Origin: Trichomonas vaginalis G3
Lineage: Eukaryota > Parabasalia > Trichomonadida > Trichomonadidae
Direction of reading: 5' to 3'
DNA: 64,000 nt
Assembly: GCF_026262505.1 (NCBI RefSeq)
Contig: NC_067203.1
Coordinates: 22,301,411-22,365,410 of the forward strand
Under the pieces are notes generated by a model. The model did no database searches and was not told the origin of the DNA. It saw nothing but the letters and a program-made list of their open reading frames with translations. This document shows positions 10,367 through 20,501 of this stretch, piece after piece (the first letter of the stretch is position 1; each line of letters begins with the position of its first letter). The position numbers were made by a program, and so were the translations under genes.

Positions 10367-11104
10367 ATGATTTTTCTTTTTTCCAAATTTTTATCAGCAG
10401 AAAATGAGAAAATTCCATTACATGCTAATCCAAACTTACCAAAATTATGGCATAAAAGAGAATTTGATGAATGCGATGGAATAAACACAATAATTGTAAA
10501 TAAAACTTGCCAATGTATGCCAGGCTTTCCATTTGGTGATCCAAATAGTACACAAGGCTGTTATAAGTGCAATGATCAATGCAATAAGTTCGCTATTTGT
10601 GCTTTTCCAGGAAGATGTGTTTGCAAAAATGGTTACATAGGAGATGGCGTTAAAGAATGCATTGTCCCAGTTCCACGTTTAGATTCTTCTAATACATCAT
10701 ATATATTTACTCGTGGAGGCCAAAATACAACAATTTTAACAATTCCTTATAAGAATTTTCACCCTGACAAAGCATATTGCAAATTCGATGATCAAATTGT
10801 TAAAGCACATACAGTAACTAATACAACAATTATATGCTCTTCGCCGCCAATTCATGAAGGAATAATCAAAGTTTTTGCTTCTTACGATAACGTTACATGG
10901 ACAGATGAAAACGCATTTGCCGAGTGTAGCTATGATGGTATCAAGGTATCTTTTAGCTTTATCTCCATTCTAATCGTGATTGGAATTATTATCGTTTTAA
11001 TTTACATTTATGAGAAGCATATTAAACCAAAGAAGATCAAAACACCGTTACCAAGTATATTAGAGACAAACGGAATGGATGTTGTTCCTTTTTCAGAAAA
11101 ATAA
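10367..11104 (+). CDS. Type I membrane protein with EGF-like and TIG/IPT-like domains
   Basis: 245 residues. A short hydrophobic N-terminus (MIFLFSKFLSA) looks like a signal peptide. Residues about 25-105 are cysteine-rich and EGF-like (CQCMPGFPFGD, then CVCKNGYIGDGVKEC). Residues about 110-180 (VPRLDSSNTSYIFTRGGQNTT through CSSPPIHEGIIKV) look like an IPT/TIG immunoglobulin-like fold. A single transmembrane segment (FSFISILIVIGIIIVLIYIY) is followed by a short basic cytosolic tail. Several NxT/NxS sites fit a glycosylated surface protein. Ligand and role are unknown; an adhesive or surface-recognition role is plausible from the domain types but is inference. Confidence 0.8.
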   Translation: MIFLFSKFLSAENEKIPLHANPNLPKLWHKREFDECDGINTIIVNKTCQCMPGFPFGDPNSTQGCYKCNDQCNKFAICAFPGRCVCKNGYIGDGVKECIVPVPRLDSSNTSYIFTRGGQNTTILTIPYKNFHPDKAYCKFDDQIVKAHTVTNTTIICSSPPIHEGIIKVFASYDNVTWTDENAFAECSYDGIKVSFSFISILIVIGIIIVLIYIYEKHIKPKKIKTPLPSILETNGMDVVPFSEK

Positions 11105-11479
11105 TTTTTATTTTCATTGTTGTTGCTTAAAACTTGTTTTTATTTAGTACTGATATTTTATTGATTTTATGATTTGATGAATTTTGCAAAATTGAGATAG
11201 AATGCACGAAATTTGTGATAATCTATAATTTTAGAGTTACATCTCTGAATTATAAGAAAAACGAAACAAATACCATCTATATTTACGTAAATAATTGTCA
11301 AGAATGCGCCAAGTGATGATGTAATGTTAAAATAGAAGGATATATAACTGAGAAGCCGAATGTAAAATATCGCTTTTACTTAATGCTCAGTTCGGAGTGC
11401 TCAATTTTATATATATATCTGATCATTTTCATCTTTGAAAATACAAGAAAAAGAATGAAAAATAACTAATGAAAGTTCA
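11105..11479. other. Intergenic, nothing recognised
   Basis: AT-rich DNA after the EGF/TIG gene, with no coherent frame. Confidence 0.6.
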
Positions 11480-11805
11480 TTATTATTTGGCATCATGCAA
11501 AATAAAAAGTTCAACTGTTACTCTGCTACTATGAAATGATGCAATTTGATGTGCCGTTTATCCATTTTCATCTTTTTCACTGATACTCACACTGTTTGAA
11601 ATAAGAAGATCAATTATTTTCATACTATTATTTTTTGCTGCATTATGAAGCACGGTACTACCATATACATTTTTTTTTCATTGACAAATACTTCATGTGA
11701 AATAATAAGTTCGGAAGTTTGCTATTACTAAAAAGTACTTCCATATGAATAGATGCCTGTTTATTTTCGTCATTTGCATTGAAATTTGCATCATGTGAAA
11801 TTCAT
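11480..11805 (-). pseudogene. Ankyrin-repeat gene remnant
   Basis: On the minus strand, pieces of ankyrin repeats can be read in more than one frame: STVLHNAAKNNSMKIIDLL, TAHQIASFHSSRVTVELFI with LHDAK, and ISHDANFNANDENKQASIH. These match the TALHIAA...ELLISHGA pattern of the large trichomonad ankyrin family. Stops and frame changes between them, and the lack of an N-terminal part, show a decayed fragment of about three repeats. Confidence 0.75.
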
Positions 11806-11848
11806 TATTAAAAAAAAATTATCGAAAATTCGTAGTAAAAAAGAAAAT

Positions 11849-12928
11849 TTAAACTTTAGGTAATTTATGAACAACATTACGACCTTTTGAATATGCGTAT
11901 ACTGAAGCTGCAGCAAGAGCCAATATAGATACAGCAATGACAATTTTCCTTCCATTGTTGGATGCCGGCAAATCCTTTCCATCTTCAATTAGATCTGCAT
12001 CATTTACAATTTTAACAACATCCCAGTCTCTGAATTTTTGAATTTTTTCAACAGCACTGAAATCATCTTTGATTTCAACTTGAAGAACATGTGCTGCACC
12101 AATGCATCCAAAATAGTATTCAAGATCGCTCATTCTAAGCAACATATTGTCCCAGATTAGAAGAGTTCCGTTAACTTCATGTTCATCAGAGAAAAACAAT
12201 AATCTCCATCTCATTGAATAAGTGAATGCAAGAATATTGCCTTTAGACAATATTTTGTAAGTGTTTGGACAGTATTTTTGTACTTTATCTTCAAGAATGT
12301 CAAATCCTTCGTATGTTCCTGGATTTTCTATAATTTTTCTAAGATCTGCATTTGTTATTAGAGATAGGGCAAGATTGTAAGCAAAGGCCTCGGCATATAT
12401 TGATTCAATTCCGATTTTTTCGCAGAATTTTAATGAAAGTGAGTATGAAATCAATAAAAACCTATCATATCCTTGTAAATATGCGAGGTCTGGATGCAAA
12501 ATAGCAATGGCTGCAAGTATACGCTCTGGTATTAATTTACCTTCTGGATAGTGTTTGAAATCCGAAATTCCAAAATGTTTGCAATAATTAACTAGCAAAA
12601 TATAACACCTTTTGATATCTCCTTCAATTGTGAATTTATCAGCTTTATTAATTTTCTCTAACGGAGTTTCATAATTTTCACCGAAAATTTCTTTCGAAAT
12701 TTGGAAGTAGTTTGGAATCATATCGATTATCTGAAGCGAGTTTGAATCGGAGTCAAGAGAAATTACGTTCAATTTAAGTAGATATGCAAGAAAACGTTTG
12801 ATTGGATCTTTATTAAGTTTCGCATCCTTTAAAAACCCATCAACTGATTTCATTGAATCAAAAGGCTTTAATAGCTCGGAAATTCTCTCTTGTGCGTTTT
12901 TAAATGCTTCAATATCAGGCAAAATCAT
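11849..12928 (-). CDS. TBC-like (Rab-GAP fold) protein with C-terminal membrane anchor
   Basis: 359 residues. The central part (about 125-285) follows the helical pattern of a TBC domain: ILHPDLAYLQGYDRFLL corresponds to the YxQGMN glutamine-finger motif, and later come AEAFAYNL and SMRWRLLFF with LLIWD. The arginine-finger IxxDxxR motif is not evident, so GAP activity is doubtful. The C-terminus carries one hydrophobic helix (IVIAVSILALAAASVYAY) followed by a short basic tail, a tail-anchored arrangement. The gene is divergent from the membrane-protein gene at 13007 across a 78-bp gap. A perfect initiator TCACTTTT lies upstream and the stop overlaps TAAA. Confidence 0.65.
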   Translation of the reverse strand: MILPDIEAFKNAQERISELLKPFDSMKSVDGFLKDAKLNKDPIKRFLAYLLKLNVISLDSDSNSLQIIDMIPNYFQISKEIFGENYETPLEKINKADKFTIEGDIKRCYILLVNYCKHFGISDFKHYPEGKLIPERILAAIAILHPDLAYLQGYDRFLLISYSLSLKFCEKIGIESIYAEAFAYNLALSLITNADLRKIIENPGTYEGFDILEDKVQKYCPNTYKILSKGNILAFTYSMRWRLLFFSDEHEVNGTLLIWDNMLLRMSDLEYYFGCIGAAHVLQVEIKDDFSAVEKIQKFRDWDVVKIVNDADLIEDGKDLPASNNGRKIVIAVSILALAAASVYAYSKGRNVVHKLPKV

Positions 12929-12951
12929 TCAATTTTTTTTATATACGAGAT

Positions 12952-12959
12952 AAAAGTGA
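12952..12959 (-). promoter_or_regulatory. Initiator element TCACTTTT
   Basis: Exact trichomonad-type initiator on the minus strand. Its A would be the transcript start, 29 nt before the ATG at 12928. Confidence 0.7.
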
Positions 12960-13006
12960 CGAAATCTTTTCAAAATTTTTGTGAACGTTTATAAAAAAAT
13001 TTAAAA

Positions 13007-13831
13007 ATGATGGAAGAAGAGCATACATGCAAATCAACAATGGTAATTGTTGATATGGAAGTTCTTCCATTATTAACAAACATATCTATCCTATTATTTT
13101 TAATTTTTTCAATAGATTTATACAGAGCAAATGATTATATCAATAATGTCCTCGCATATTGTACAGTTATCTTCTGGTATATTAGCGGCCTTGTCCAGTT
13201 CATTGCATACGGTAGAGTTACAGGCGGTTGGGATGATCTTTTTGGCGCATCCGGATTCGCCATACTTATTATCATTATTGTTATCACGTATCCAATATTC
13301 TATTTGTTTTGGCTACCTATAGTTCTTTACCATTTAGTGATGCTAATTGGCTGTCCTTGGCAACTTTGGCAAAGAAGATTTCAAAATGGATGCATGACAT
13401 TAGATAAACTTATTCCAAGTCTTGCAGATTCTACAGCATCCCTCGTTTTATGCTACATTTACATCGGAATACCATTTTGGTTTTTCTGCGTGATTTACAT
13501 CGGATCAATTATAATTTTATCGCCAGTATTTTACTTCCTATTCTCTCCAATGGGATATAGCACATTTGGAATTGTTTTACACGTCTCATTGCGTTTTCCA
13601 ACAACACTCGAGTTTGATATCAAAGAAAGAGTTGAAAAAACATATAGATTTGGAGTCTTTTTCCATGTTTACTTAACGTGCTTACCAATGGTAATAATTT
13701 CTGCAGTAAGTGTTGCTTTGAATGGCGTAACTTGGTGGGCAATACTAATGCTTGTTCTTGCAGGTTTAAATTTCCTTGTAGATTGCGTTACAAGCATAAT
13801 TAACCTCGCTAAGAGAGATGATATGTTTTAA
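13007..13831 (+). CDS. Multipass membrane protein, unknown function
   Basis: 274 residues with about six hydrophobic segments: LLTNISILLFLIFSIDL, AYCTVIFWYISGLVQFIA, AILIIIIVITYPIFYLFW, a long stretch around LCYIYIGIPFWFFCVIYIG, FHVYLTCLPMVIISAVSV and AILMLVLAGLNFLV. A conserved-looking loop, CPWQLWQRRFQNGCMTLD, lies near residue 125. There is no signal peptide, and the N-terminus is acidic and probably cytosolic. I do not recognise the family. The start could be either of two adjacent ATGs. The gene is divergent from the TBC-like gene. Confidence 0.7.
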   Translation: MMEEEHTCKSTMVIVDMEVLPLLTNISILLFLIFSIDLYRANDYINNVLAYCTVIFWYISGLVQFIAYGRVTGGWDDLFGASGFAILIIIIVITYPIFYLFWLPIVLYHLVMLIGCPWQLWQRRFQNGCMTLDKLIPSLADSTASLVLCYIYIGIPFWFFCVIYIGSIIILSPVFYFLFSPMGYSTFGIVLHVSLRFPTTLEFDIKERVEKTYRFGVFFHVYLTCLPMVIISAVSVALNGVTWWAILMLVLAGLNFLVDCVTSIINLAKRDDMF

Positions 13832-14467
13832 TATATTTGTTGAATATTTGTTTGTAAAATATTATGTTTATATGTTAATCTTTCTTTAATTTTCTATGTA
13901 TTAGCTGTGGCCATTATATTTTTCCATAGTGCTCAATAGATATCTTAATATCTTTAAATTTGCATAGAAAATGCTCTATTTTAAGAAATTTGATAGTTAG
14001 TTCATATGCAAATATAGTAAATATGCAAAGGGAAAAAAGAATAAAGACAATTGTATTAAAATTTTGATGATTGCATGAGAATGAGGGAATACAGGTACAT
14101 TGTACTGGCATCGTACCCAAAATGAGTGTGTTCTGATCAAACAATGCAATCTTGTTGCTTGATTTCTCGCAATTATAATAGAATTTTGTTCTAATTCAAA
14201 TTTAGTAAATAGACCGATTTTCATAGCATGAAACTACGATTTTAGTATTGTTTTTGACATTTTTATTGTCTACATCGATTTAATACTTCCTAATTTGCAA
14301 AATACTTCAATTGATACTTTATTTGCGGTATTTTGTAAAAATTGCAGAGATTAAGCATCGTCGTGATTATAATATAACTATATATAATAGTCTTTTCTAG
14401 GTGTGAAGGAAAATTTTTAAAAATTTTTGGAGTTCTGAAAAAAAAATTGAATTGTTTCCTAGCATTA
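13832..14467. other. Intergenic, nothing recognised
   Basis: AT-rich. Two overlapping minus-strand frames near 13914-14224 have no domain-like pattern and are judged chance frames. Confidence 0.55.
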
Positions 14468-15720
14468 ATGTCCCAACCCAATGTTCTTCCAGTTAAATTC
14501 GAAGAAATGTTTGATATCCTTAAGGGCGATATAGACGCATTTAATTCATTATATCAGTTAAAGACGAACAATGAAGAAGGGCTAAATTCAATTTACAAAG
14601 TTTTAAAAACGATATTGCTTGAATCGAAGATGTGTCTTCCGCAATTCATCTTAGAACGTATATCAATAATTGCCAAATATAATAACCTCTACATGAAGTC
14701 ATATTTATTTTTAGCTAAACAAATTTATGATTATTATCATCCAGAACGTATCAGAAACATCACACCTATCTTTGACTATCTATTTTACAAAGAATATGGA
14801 ATAGTTTTAGATGAACGTGAGAAAGAACGATTCAGATATTTTGAACAAAAAAATTATACATCAAATGTTCACGAAGAAAACACTATTTACAGAGCAATAA
14901 TGGAAGATGATAAAAAATCATTTATATCTTTCACAGAAAGAAAAGGTTTTGACAAAGATGAAGTTCTCTATAGTTATTTTTATCCAAATAATACTTATGA
15001 TGAGTATCATAAAAATTCATACACACTTCTTGAGCTTTGTTGTTATTATGGATCAATTGATTGTTTCAAATTTTTAATTTCAGAATATAAATCAATAATC
15101 ACATTGAAATGTCTTCAGTTTTCATTTTTAAGTGGAAACCCAGAAATCATGAGTGAATGTTTGAAATACCAAGAACCAAATAGAAATTGCATGGAATATG
15201 CAATTATTTCACACAACATCGATTTTGTTACATTCATAATGAATGAGTACAAAATAGAAATCAATTTGGAATTATGTGGAAATTATAATAATTTTCATGC
15301 ATTTTTGGTTTATTTGGATCATACTCAAGACATTAACACCTGTATTATTTATTCAACAATGTTTAATAATGTTAAACTTTGTCAATATTTGATTTCGCAT
15401 GGTGCAAATGTAAATGCTAAAGGTAACTCATTATGCAGCAAGATTTAATAGTAAAGAAATAATAGAGTTACTTATTACACATGGCGCAGATGTCAATGCA
15501 AAAGATATCAATAAAAGAACAGCTTTGGATGATGCAGAGATGTTTCGTTATCAAGAAGTTGCCAAACTTCTTATTTCATATGGTACAGATGAAAGCTATA
15601 CAAATATTTGCAAATTATAAAGACAATTATGAGTGGGCTGCTTTTCATTTAGCAGCATAATACGATTGTAAAGAAATCACAAGAATTTTTATTTCGCATG
15701 TTATGGGGTTCTTGAAGCAA
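14468..15720 (+). pseudogene. DUF3447-type ankyrin-repeat gene, frame-shifted
   Basis: The frame from ATG at 14468 (MSQPNVLPVKFEEMFDIL) encodes the N-terminal block typical of the big T. vaginalis ankyrin family. It includes LKTILLESKMCLPQFIL, YLFYKEYGIVLDERE, YTLLELCCYYGSIDCFKFL, SECLKYQEPNRNCMEYAI and SHNIDFVTFIMNEYKI, reaching ISHGANVNAKG. Near 15418-15430 the frame changes and part of a repeat is missing. The ankyrin reading resumes in another frame as HYAARFNSKEIIELL, ITHGADVNAKD and VAKLLISYGTDE up to 15620. A further decayed repeat (EWAAFHLAA, a stop, then CKEITRIFISH) follows to about 15720. The gene is either broken or makes only the roughly 325-residue N-terminal part. Confidence 0.85.
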
Positions 15721-15879
15721 TGGATGAAATATATCTTAACTATAAACAATTTTAATAAAAATTCATATATATATTTCCACTTAACAGTATCGTAATTTTT
15801 CGTGTTACACATGCCGAAGCGTGTTAGCAATTTTGGCATAGCTTTATTTTTTGAAATAATAGAAAACCAGAAATTAATA

Positions 15880-16258
15880 CCTCAATGGAGTCGACAACGA
15901 AGGAAGATCTCCGTTGATGATCGCTGCCAAAAATGGTGACTATGACTTGGTGTCACTTTTTATCGATGATGGAGTTGAATTTTCCAAAAGAGACAACAAT
16001 GGAATGACCGCATTTATGATTGCATGCGGTGAAGGTCATCTACCTGTTGTCAAGTTGCTTGCTGATTACGTAAAAGAAGCAAATGATAAAGACAAAGAAG
16101 GAAAAACTGCATTACATCACGCTTGTATGCATAACTTCTGGAAAATTGTTGAATTCCTTTTGTCTGAGTTCAATATGGACCAGTCTATTAAAGATAACAC
16201 AGGTAAAACTGCAAAAATGTATTGCACTGATGCAGAAGTGTTGAATCTCTTATTATAA
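15880..16258 (+). pseudogene. Ankyrin-repeat gene 3' fragment
   Basis: Reads LNGVDNEGRSPLMIAAKNG, then LVSLFIDDGVEFSKRDNNG, MTAFMIACGEGHLPVVKLL, KTALHHACMHNFWKIVEFL and DNTGKTAKMYC, ending VLNLLL. These are about three and a half ankyrin repeats followed by a natural-looking end. It is open from about 15880; the first ATG inside is at 15917, and the frame is closed by a stop just upstream at the sequence TAATAC. There is no N-terminal block, so it is probably the detached 3' part of an ankyrin gene, different in sequence from the one just upstream. Confidence 0.75.
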
Positions 16259-17013
16259 TAAAAATTATTTTGTATTTTTGTTTATGGGTAATATAAATTG
16301 AGTAGTTTATTTTTATCTTCTTCTAAACACTATCCAACTGCGTCGTTACTACTTCCATCTGTTGCATTATGTAGAGTTGTTCCGATATTATTGATATTAG
16401 TATCCTTTTATTAACTATTTCTTCAAATGAAGGGATACTTTTCCATTTTCAATTATATTCCTTATTATAGTCATAACCATTGCGATTTATTATTCACAAA
16501 TCAGATTCATCAGCATCAAATTTGGGTTGGGGTGTTTCGATCTTGCTATCCTAAGAGTTTTAGAGGAAATTGTCTATAGTAATATGTACCACATTTACTA
16601 GTGTGAGTTTCGAATATTTTTTTTTTATTTAATGAAGGCAGTATTGTATCTATAGAAAAACCCGTGTTCACGGAGTCATAAATGGACATTTATTGTTTCG
16701 AAATATGAATTTGAAGAGGTAAGAATATCTCATTTTAATTTTATATTTACTAGCCATTTATAGATGAATAGCTAATTTTATAAACACTTGTTAATGTTCA
16801 GATGGTTTAAATAGTCTATTCTCAAATTTTAAGGCAAACTCAATATAATAGTAAAAATGAAGAACTTCTTCAAACATTATTAGCTTTATTTGACATTTGT
16901 AACGATGAATCTATAGAATAACATTAAATTTCTTATTCAATTACAAATAAATAATTAAATTAAAATATAACAAAAAGATATCCTAATAAGATTTATATTA
17001 TAATCGAACAGTA
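16259..17013. other. Intergenic, nothing recognised
   Basis: AT-rich DNA, no coherent coding or structural RNA signal that I can see. Confidence 0.55.
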
Positions 17014-17163
17014 TTAAGCCTTTTGTCTTCTGGCCATTACTCGTTCTAATAAGTTAAAGAGAAGTTCATCAACTTCTTTCAGATCTAATGGCAGCATTCT
17101 CATGGACAATTCTTCTTTAATATCCTCTCTCCTCTCGCCAGCATCAACCAGGCTTCCTAGCAT
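17014..17163 (-). pseudogene. Short ORF, possible 3' end of a lost gene
   Basis: 49 codons from ATG at 17163: MLGSLVDAGERREDIKEEL, then SMRMLPLDLKEVDELLFNLL, ending ERVMARRQKA and a stop overlapping TAA. The amphipathic, charged-helical composition is unlike the surrounding AT-rich DNA and looks like the C-terminus of a real protein. A stop lies just upstream, and no upstream exon or frame is visible. Family unknown. Confidence 0.35.
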
Positions 17164-17167
17164 AATT

Positions 17168-17313
17168 AGACATTAAGGGTGTACTTACACCCCTATTACA
17201 TAGCCTTTAATTTATATGTTTAAGGTTAATTTTCAATGGCGCGTCACGCCATTTGTCAAAAATTTGAATTAAAGTCAGGCGAGGGTATAAGTACAGCCTT
17301 AAGTTAATGAATG
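17168..17313. repeat. Imperfect inverted-repeat element, about 145 bp
   Basis: The left end, CATTAAGGGTGTACTTACA, pairs with the right end, which reads TTAAGGCTGTACTTATA on the other strand. The centre is ATGGCG-CGTCA-CGCCAT. It lies directly upstream of the EF-hand gene. Pieces of the same sequence appear near 34970-35125. Confidence 0.6.
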
Positions 17314-17428
17314 AAATAATTCGAGAATTTAAGGCGTCATGCTTTTGACACGTATTTTTGGAGGATTTTTTTGACAAGTTTACGTGTTAATATTTTTCGA
17401 TATCGCTTTTTATCAAAATTTCAGAAAT

Positions 17429-17947
17429 ATGATAATTGAAGAAGGGGGTGATAAAACAGAAACACAAGTAATAGATCTAGATGCAGAGTTAAGCACATAT
17501 TCTCACTATACATTCTCTCCAGATGAAATTATTGGTCTTAGATCTTTTTTTAATCAGCGCGATATGGATTCGGATGGAAGGTTAGGAAAGGATGAATTCA
17601 AATGCTTTTTGCAAAGTACCCATATGGATACAAGGTTTATAGAGGCGATTTTCCAAATTTTTGATAGAAATAAAGATGGATTTTTAACATTTGACGATTT
17701 CCTTGCCTTTCTTGATGCATGCATTATTTCAGAGAAGCATCCAGCTTACTTTTACAAACTTATTTTTGATTGTGTTGATACTGATCACAACGGCTTCATC
17801 AATTTAGAAGAAATGATCGGATTTACAGAGCTTTGTGGAAAGAAACTATCACCAAATCAAATAAGAGATGAACTTCGTTCAATCGATAAAGATAAAAGCG
17901 ATACCATTGATTTCAATGAAGTTTGCCTAGCTCTAAAGATTATTTAA
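17429..17947 (+). CDS. Four EF-hand calcium-binding protein (centrin/calmodulin type)
   Basis: 172 residues from MIIEEGGDKTETQV. An in-frame upstream extension would need a non-ATG start. Four EF-hand loops are visible: DMDSDGRLGKDEF, DRNKDGFLTFDDF, DTDHNGFINLEEM and DKDKSDTIDFNEV. The first three have all coordinating positions; the fourth has S-D where the loop glycine is expected (DKDKSDTI) and may bind calcium weakly. The acidic N-terminal extension of about 30 residues is longer than in calmodulin. It is a calcium sensor or buffer; the target is unknown. Confidence 0.88.
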   Translation: MIIEEGGDKTETQVIDLDAELSTYSHYTFSPDEIIGLRSFFNQRDMDSDGRLGKDEFKCFLQSTHMDTRFIEAIFQIFDRNKDGFLTFDDFLAFLDACIISEKHPAYFYKLIFDCVDTDHNGFINLEEMIGFTELCGKKLSPNQIRDELRSIDKDKSDTIDFNEVCLALKII

Positions 17948-18233
17948 TTTACTGGTTTCAATATTACGTTTGTTAATTTGTATAAAAAAACTAAATTTAC
18001 TATTGAAACTTTTTTTTACTTTATTACTATTGAATGCTTAAAATTGGCATAAGTATTAAGATAGTATTGCATATTTTCTATCATAAGATAAAGTTTATTT
18101 TAGATCATTGAATTTCATTTCAAGATATGTGCATTATTCAAATCCATTGTAATGTAATCTATTGAATATATAAAACAGAACATGAATGATTTATAAAGAA
18201 GATTAAAATACAAACAAGCATAAATTAATATAA

Positions 18234-19106
18234 TTAATTTCGCGTCTTAAGGTTTAAAGAAGCAATTTTATCACTCCAATTTTGAACATCTCTTCTATCG
18301 AGTTCCTCTTGAAGTTTGATTCGTTGCTGCTTAACTTCATCAAGTTCTAGCTTCTTCTGTGCAGCAATATCTTCTGCTTTCTTCAATTTGGCTTCAATTC
18401 TTTCAACTTCTGCTTTAGTTTGGGCATATTGAATATCAAGGGATTTGCTTTGTTTTTCTAACTCATGGATCTCAAATTCAAGCATGTCAATTGTATCACC
18501 AGCATCTGTCATTTGTTCTTCGTATTTGTGACTACCTCTTGTGAGACCATATCTAATCTTATCTAGTTCTCGAGTGGCTTTATCAATTTCGTTATCTAAT
18601 TGTTGATTTTGCAATGAATTATTTTCAGTAGTTTGTTCTTTTTGATAATTAATGTATTGGCGCTGCTCTGACAATGATTGTTCCAATTGCTTCTTTGTAA
18701 CAAGCATTTCATTGATTTCATCTTGTAGAGTTTGTTTATCTCTTGCAGCTTTGATATGAATAGCTAAAATATTTCTATGAGTAGTTTCTTTAACATCACT
18801 AAGATCTTGCTCCATCCATCCGACTTCATCACGAAGGTTTCCACATTCTAATGTAATACCTCTGAGTTGTTTCAAAAGTTGAACATCTTTATTAAGTAAT
18901 GAAGTTGATAGTTCTGCTCTTGATACAGCAAGTTCAAATCGCTTTGAGTCGACTTCTGAGCTTCTGACAGCAAAAACAGTATCAATATGCTCTTGTAGCC
19001 ATTCTACAACATCTTCTTCCTCTTCCTCCTCGTCCTTTTTCTGTTGTGGAGTTTCATCCGGTGAATCTTGCTGCTGGTACTCATAAGAGTCATCCGAAAG
19101 GCTCAT
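18234..19106 (-). CDS. Coiled-coil protein
   Basis: 290 residues. The N-terminus is acidic and disordered (QQKKDEEEEEEDVVEW). From about residue 50 to the end it is nearly continuous heptad-like helix rich in Glu, Gln, Lys and Leu, for example LEQSLSEQRQYINYQKEQ and KKLELDEVKQQRIKLQEEL. No other domain is seen. It probably has a structural role in cytoskeleton or basal-body assemblies, but this is only inferred from composition. The minus-strand start is the first ATG after an AT-rich leader; no initiator was found. Confidence 0.75.
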   Translation of the reverse strand: MSLSDDSYEYQQQDSPDETPQQKKDEEEEEEDVVEWLQEHIDTVFAVRSSEVDSKRFELAVSRAELSTSLLNKDVQLLKQLRGITLECGNLRDEVGWMEQDLSDVKETTHRNILAIHIKAARDKQTLQDEINEMLVTKKQLEQSLSEQRQYINYQKEQTTENNSLQNQQLDNEIDKATRELDKIRYGLTRGSHKYEEQMTDAGDTIDMLEFEIHELEKQSKSLDIQYAQTKAEVERIEAKLKKAEDIAAQKKLELDEVKQQRIKLQEELDRRDVQNWSDKIASLNLKTRN

Positions 19107-19554
19107 TTTTATATTTTTTTGCTAATTCGAGATTCAATGTACGTTTAGACTTTACATAACATTTTACACGGAATAAATAATATAAAATTCATGTTGCAAA
19201 ATTTGGATATAACCATCTATTAAATTACAATTATTTGAGCTGTTTTCCAAATTTCTGTGTAAAAAATCCTTTGGTATTTTATTTGTTCTCGATTCAAACC
19301 TGAAATATTCACATTTGAGCAATTCTTATTCACCCCTATTGTTCCTGTATAAAGGCTATTATATTCCTCAGTCCAGATTTCAATTTATATTTCTTATCGC
19401 CTCTGCAACGGGAAAAATCTTCTCTTGCAATAAATATTAATAAGCATATCCTATAGATGAAAATGTTATTTTCATACAAAAGAGACTTCGACCATTCAAT
19501 ACAATAATATCAGACAGAATTATCGGTAAATTGTAAACTTTTAGAAAAAATATT
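19107..19554. other. Divergent intergenic region
   Basis: Lies between the coiled-coil gene and the calcineurin-B-like gene and must hold both promoters. I see no exact TCA-type initiator near either ATG. Confidence 0.55.
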
Positions 19555-20127
19555 ATGGGTAACGAACAAAGTTTAGAAGTCTCTTCAAAAGAGTATCAAG
19601 CCCTTGTTGAACAAACACATTTTAACAAGGAAGAAGTTGCTAAGCTTTATTCTACATTTAAAGATATCTCTGCCACTCATATCGATGATGGCAAGATTGA
19701 TTTCGAGGAATTTTTCAAAATGCTAGGTTTCACCAACAGAGGTTTTGCACAAAAGGTCTTTGATGCATTTGATACATCCCCAGATAAAGTTATCGATTTC
19801 CAAGAATTTGTCACAGGCCTTTCTCATGTTTGCAACCGCGCTACCCTTGAGGAAAAGGCTAAATTTGTATTTAATGTTTACGATGCCGATAAAAGTGGTC
19901 AGATTTCAAAGGATGAATTAAAAGATGTCATGTTACAGTCATTAGGTGAAAACTCTTCTATCAAACTTCCACCACAAGTTCTTGACAAGATTATTAACGA
20001 TACATTCAAGAAGATGGATCTCGATGGAAACGGAGAAATTTCTTTGGATGAATTTATTGCATCTGCCAAGCAAAACCCATCTATCCTTAATTGCGTCTCT
20101 GTTGATGTTAACAAAATATTCCAATAA
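19555..20127 (+). CDS. Calcineurin B-like EF-hand protein
   Basis: 190 residues, normal for calcineurin B and related recoverin-type sensors. It starts MGNEQSLE, so Gly2 is an N-myristoylation candidate. EF-hand regions: residues about 36-55 (DDGKIDFEEF, degenerate), 70-85 (DTSPDKVIDFQEF, degenerate), DADKSGQISKDEL and DLDGNGEISLDEF (both canonical). The C-terminus, PSILNCVSVDVNKIF, is like calcineurin B. The expected role is the regulatory subunit of a calcium-dependent phosphatase, or a CBL-type sensor. The stop overlaps TAAA. Confidence 0.87.
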   Translation: MGNEQSLEVSSKEYQALVEQTHFNKEEVAKLYSTFKDISATHIDDGKIDFEEFFKMLGFTNRGFAQKVFDAFDTSPDKVIDFQEFVTGLSHVCNRATLEEKAKFVFNVYDADKSGQISKDELKDVMLQSLGENSSIKLPPQVLDKIINDTFKKMDLDGNGEISLDEFIASAKQNPSILNCVSVDVNKIFQ

Positions 20128-20501
20128 ATTTATTTCAACACTATGACTATTTTTTTTAGATTGCAATAAAACTTTCATGATCATTTTTTTACTTCTGCAA
20201 AGAAATTTTTAGATATAAAATTTATATAACAAACTATGGTTCATTATTCATTTAAAAATAATCAAAGCTCAAAATATTTTTTTATATCTTTTTTCACTCT
20301 TTTGTTTTCCACATTAAAATGGCACGATAGAATTGAATCTCATCTGAGGAATAGGAAATTTTTTTTGATTCCATAAAAATATTGATAATTTCCCTGAAAT
20401 AATAAGCATTACTAAAGAATTACGGGTTATGAATCATTTAAGTCAGTTATTTGACGGGTTGTTGCAACGATTTTAAAAAATTAGTAATATTTTCAGAATC
20501 T
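20128..20501. other. Intergenic, 3' flank homologous to the other paralogue
   Basis: AT-rich. The stretch next to the helical-repeat gene (about 20424-20500) matches the 3' end and flank of its paralogue at 23858-23940. Nothing else is recognised. Confidence 0.6.

Noticed and set aside
13914-14224. Two overlapping minus-strand frames of about 75 codons
   Set aside because: No conserved-looking pattern and mutually overlapping in AT-rich DNA; chance frames.
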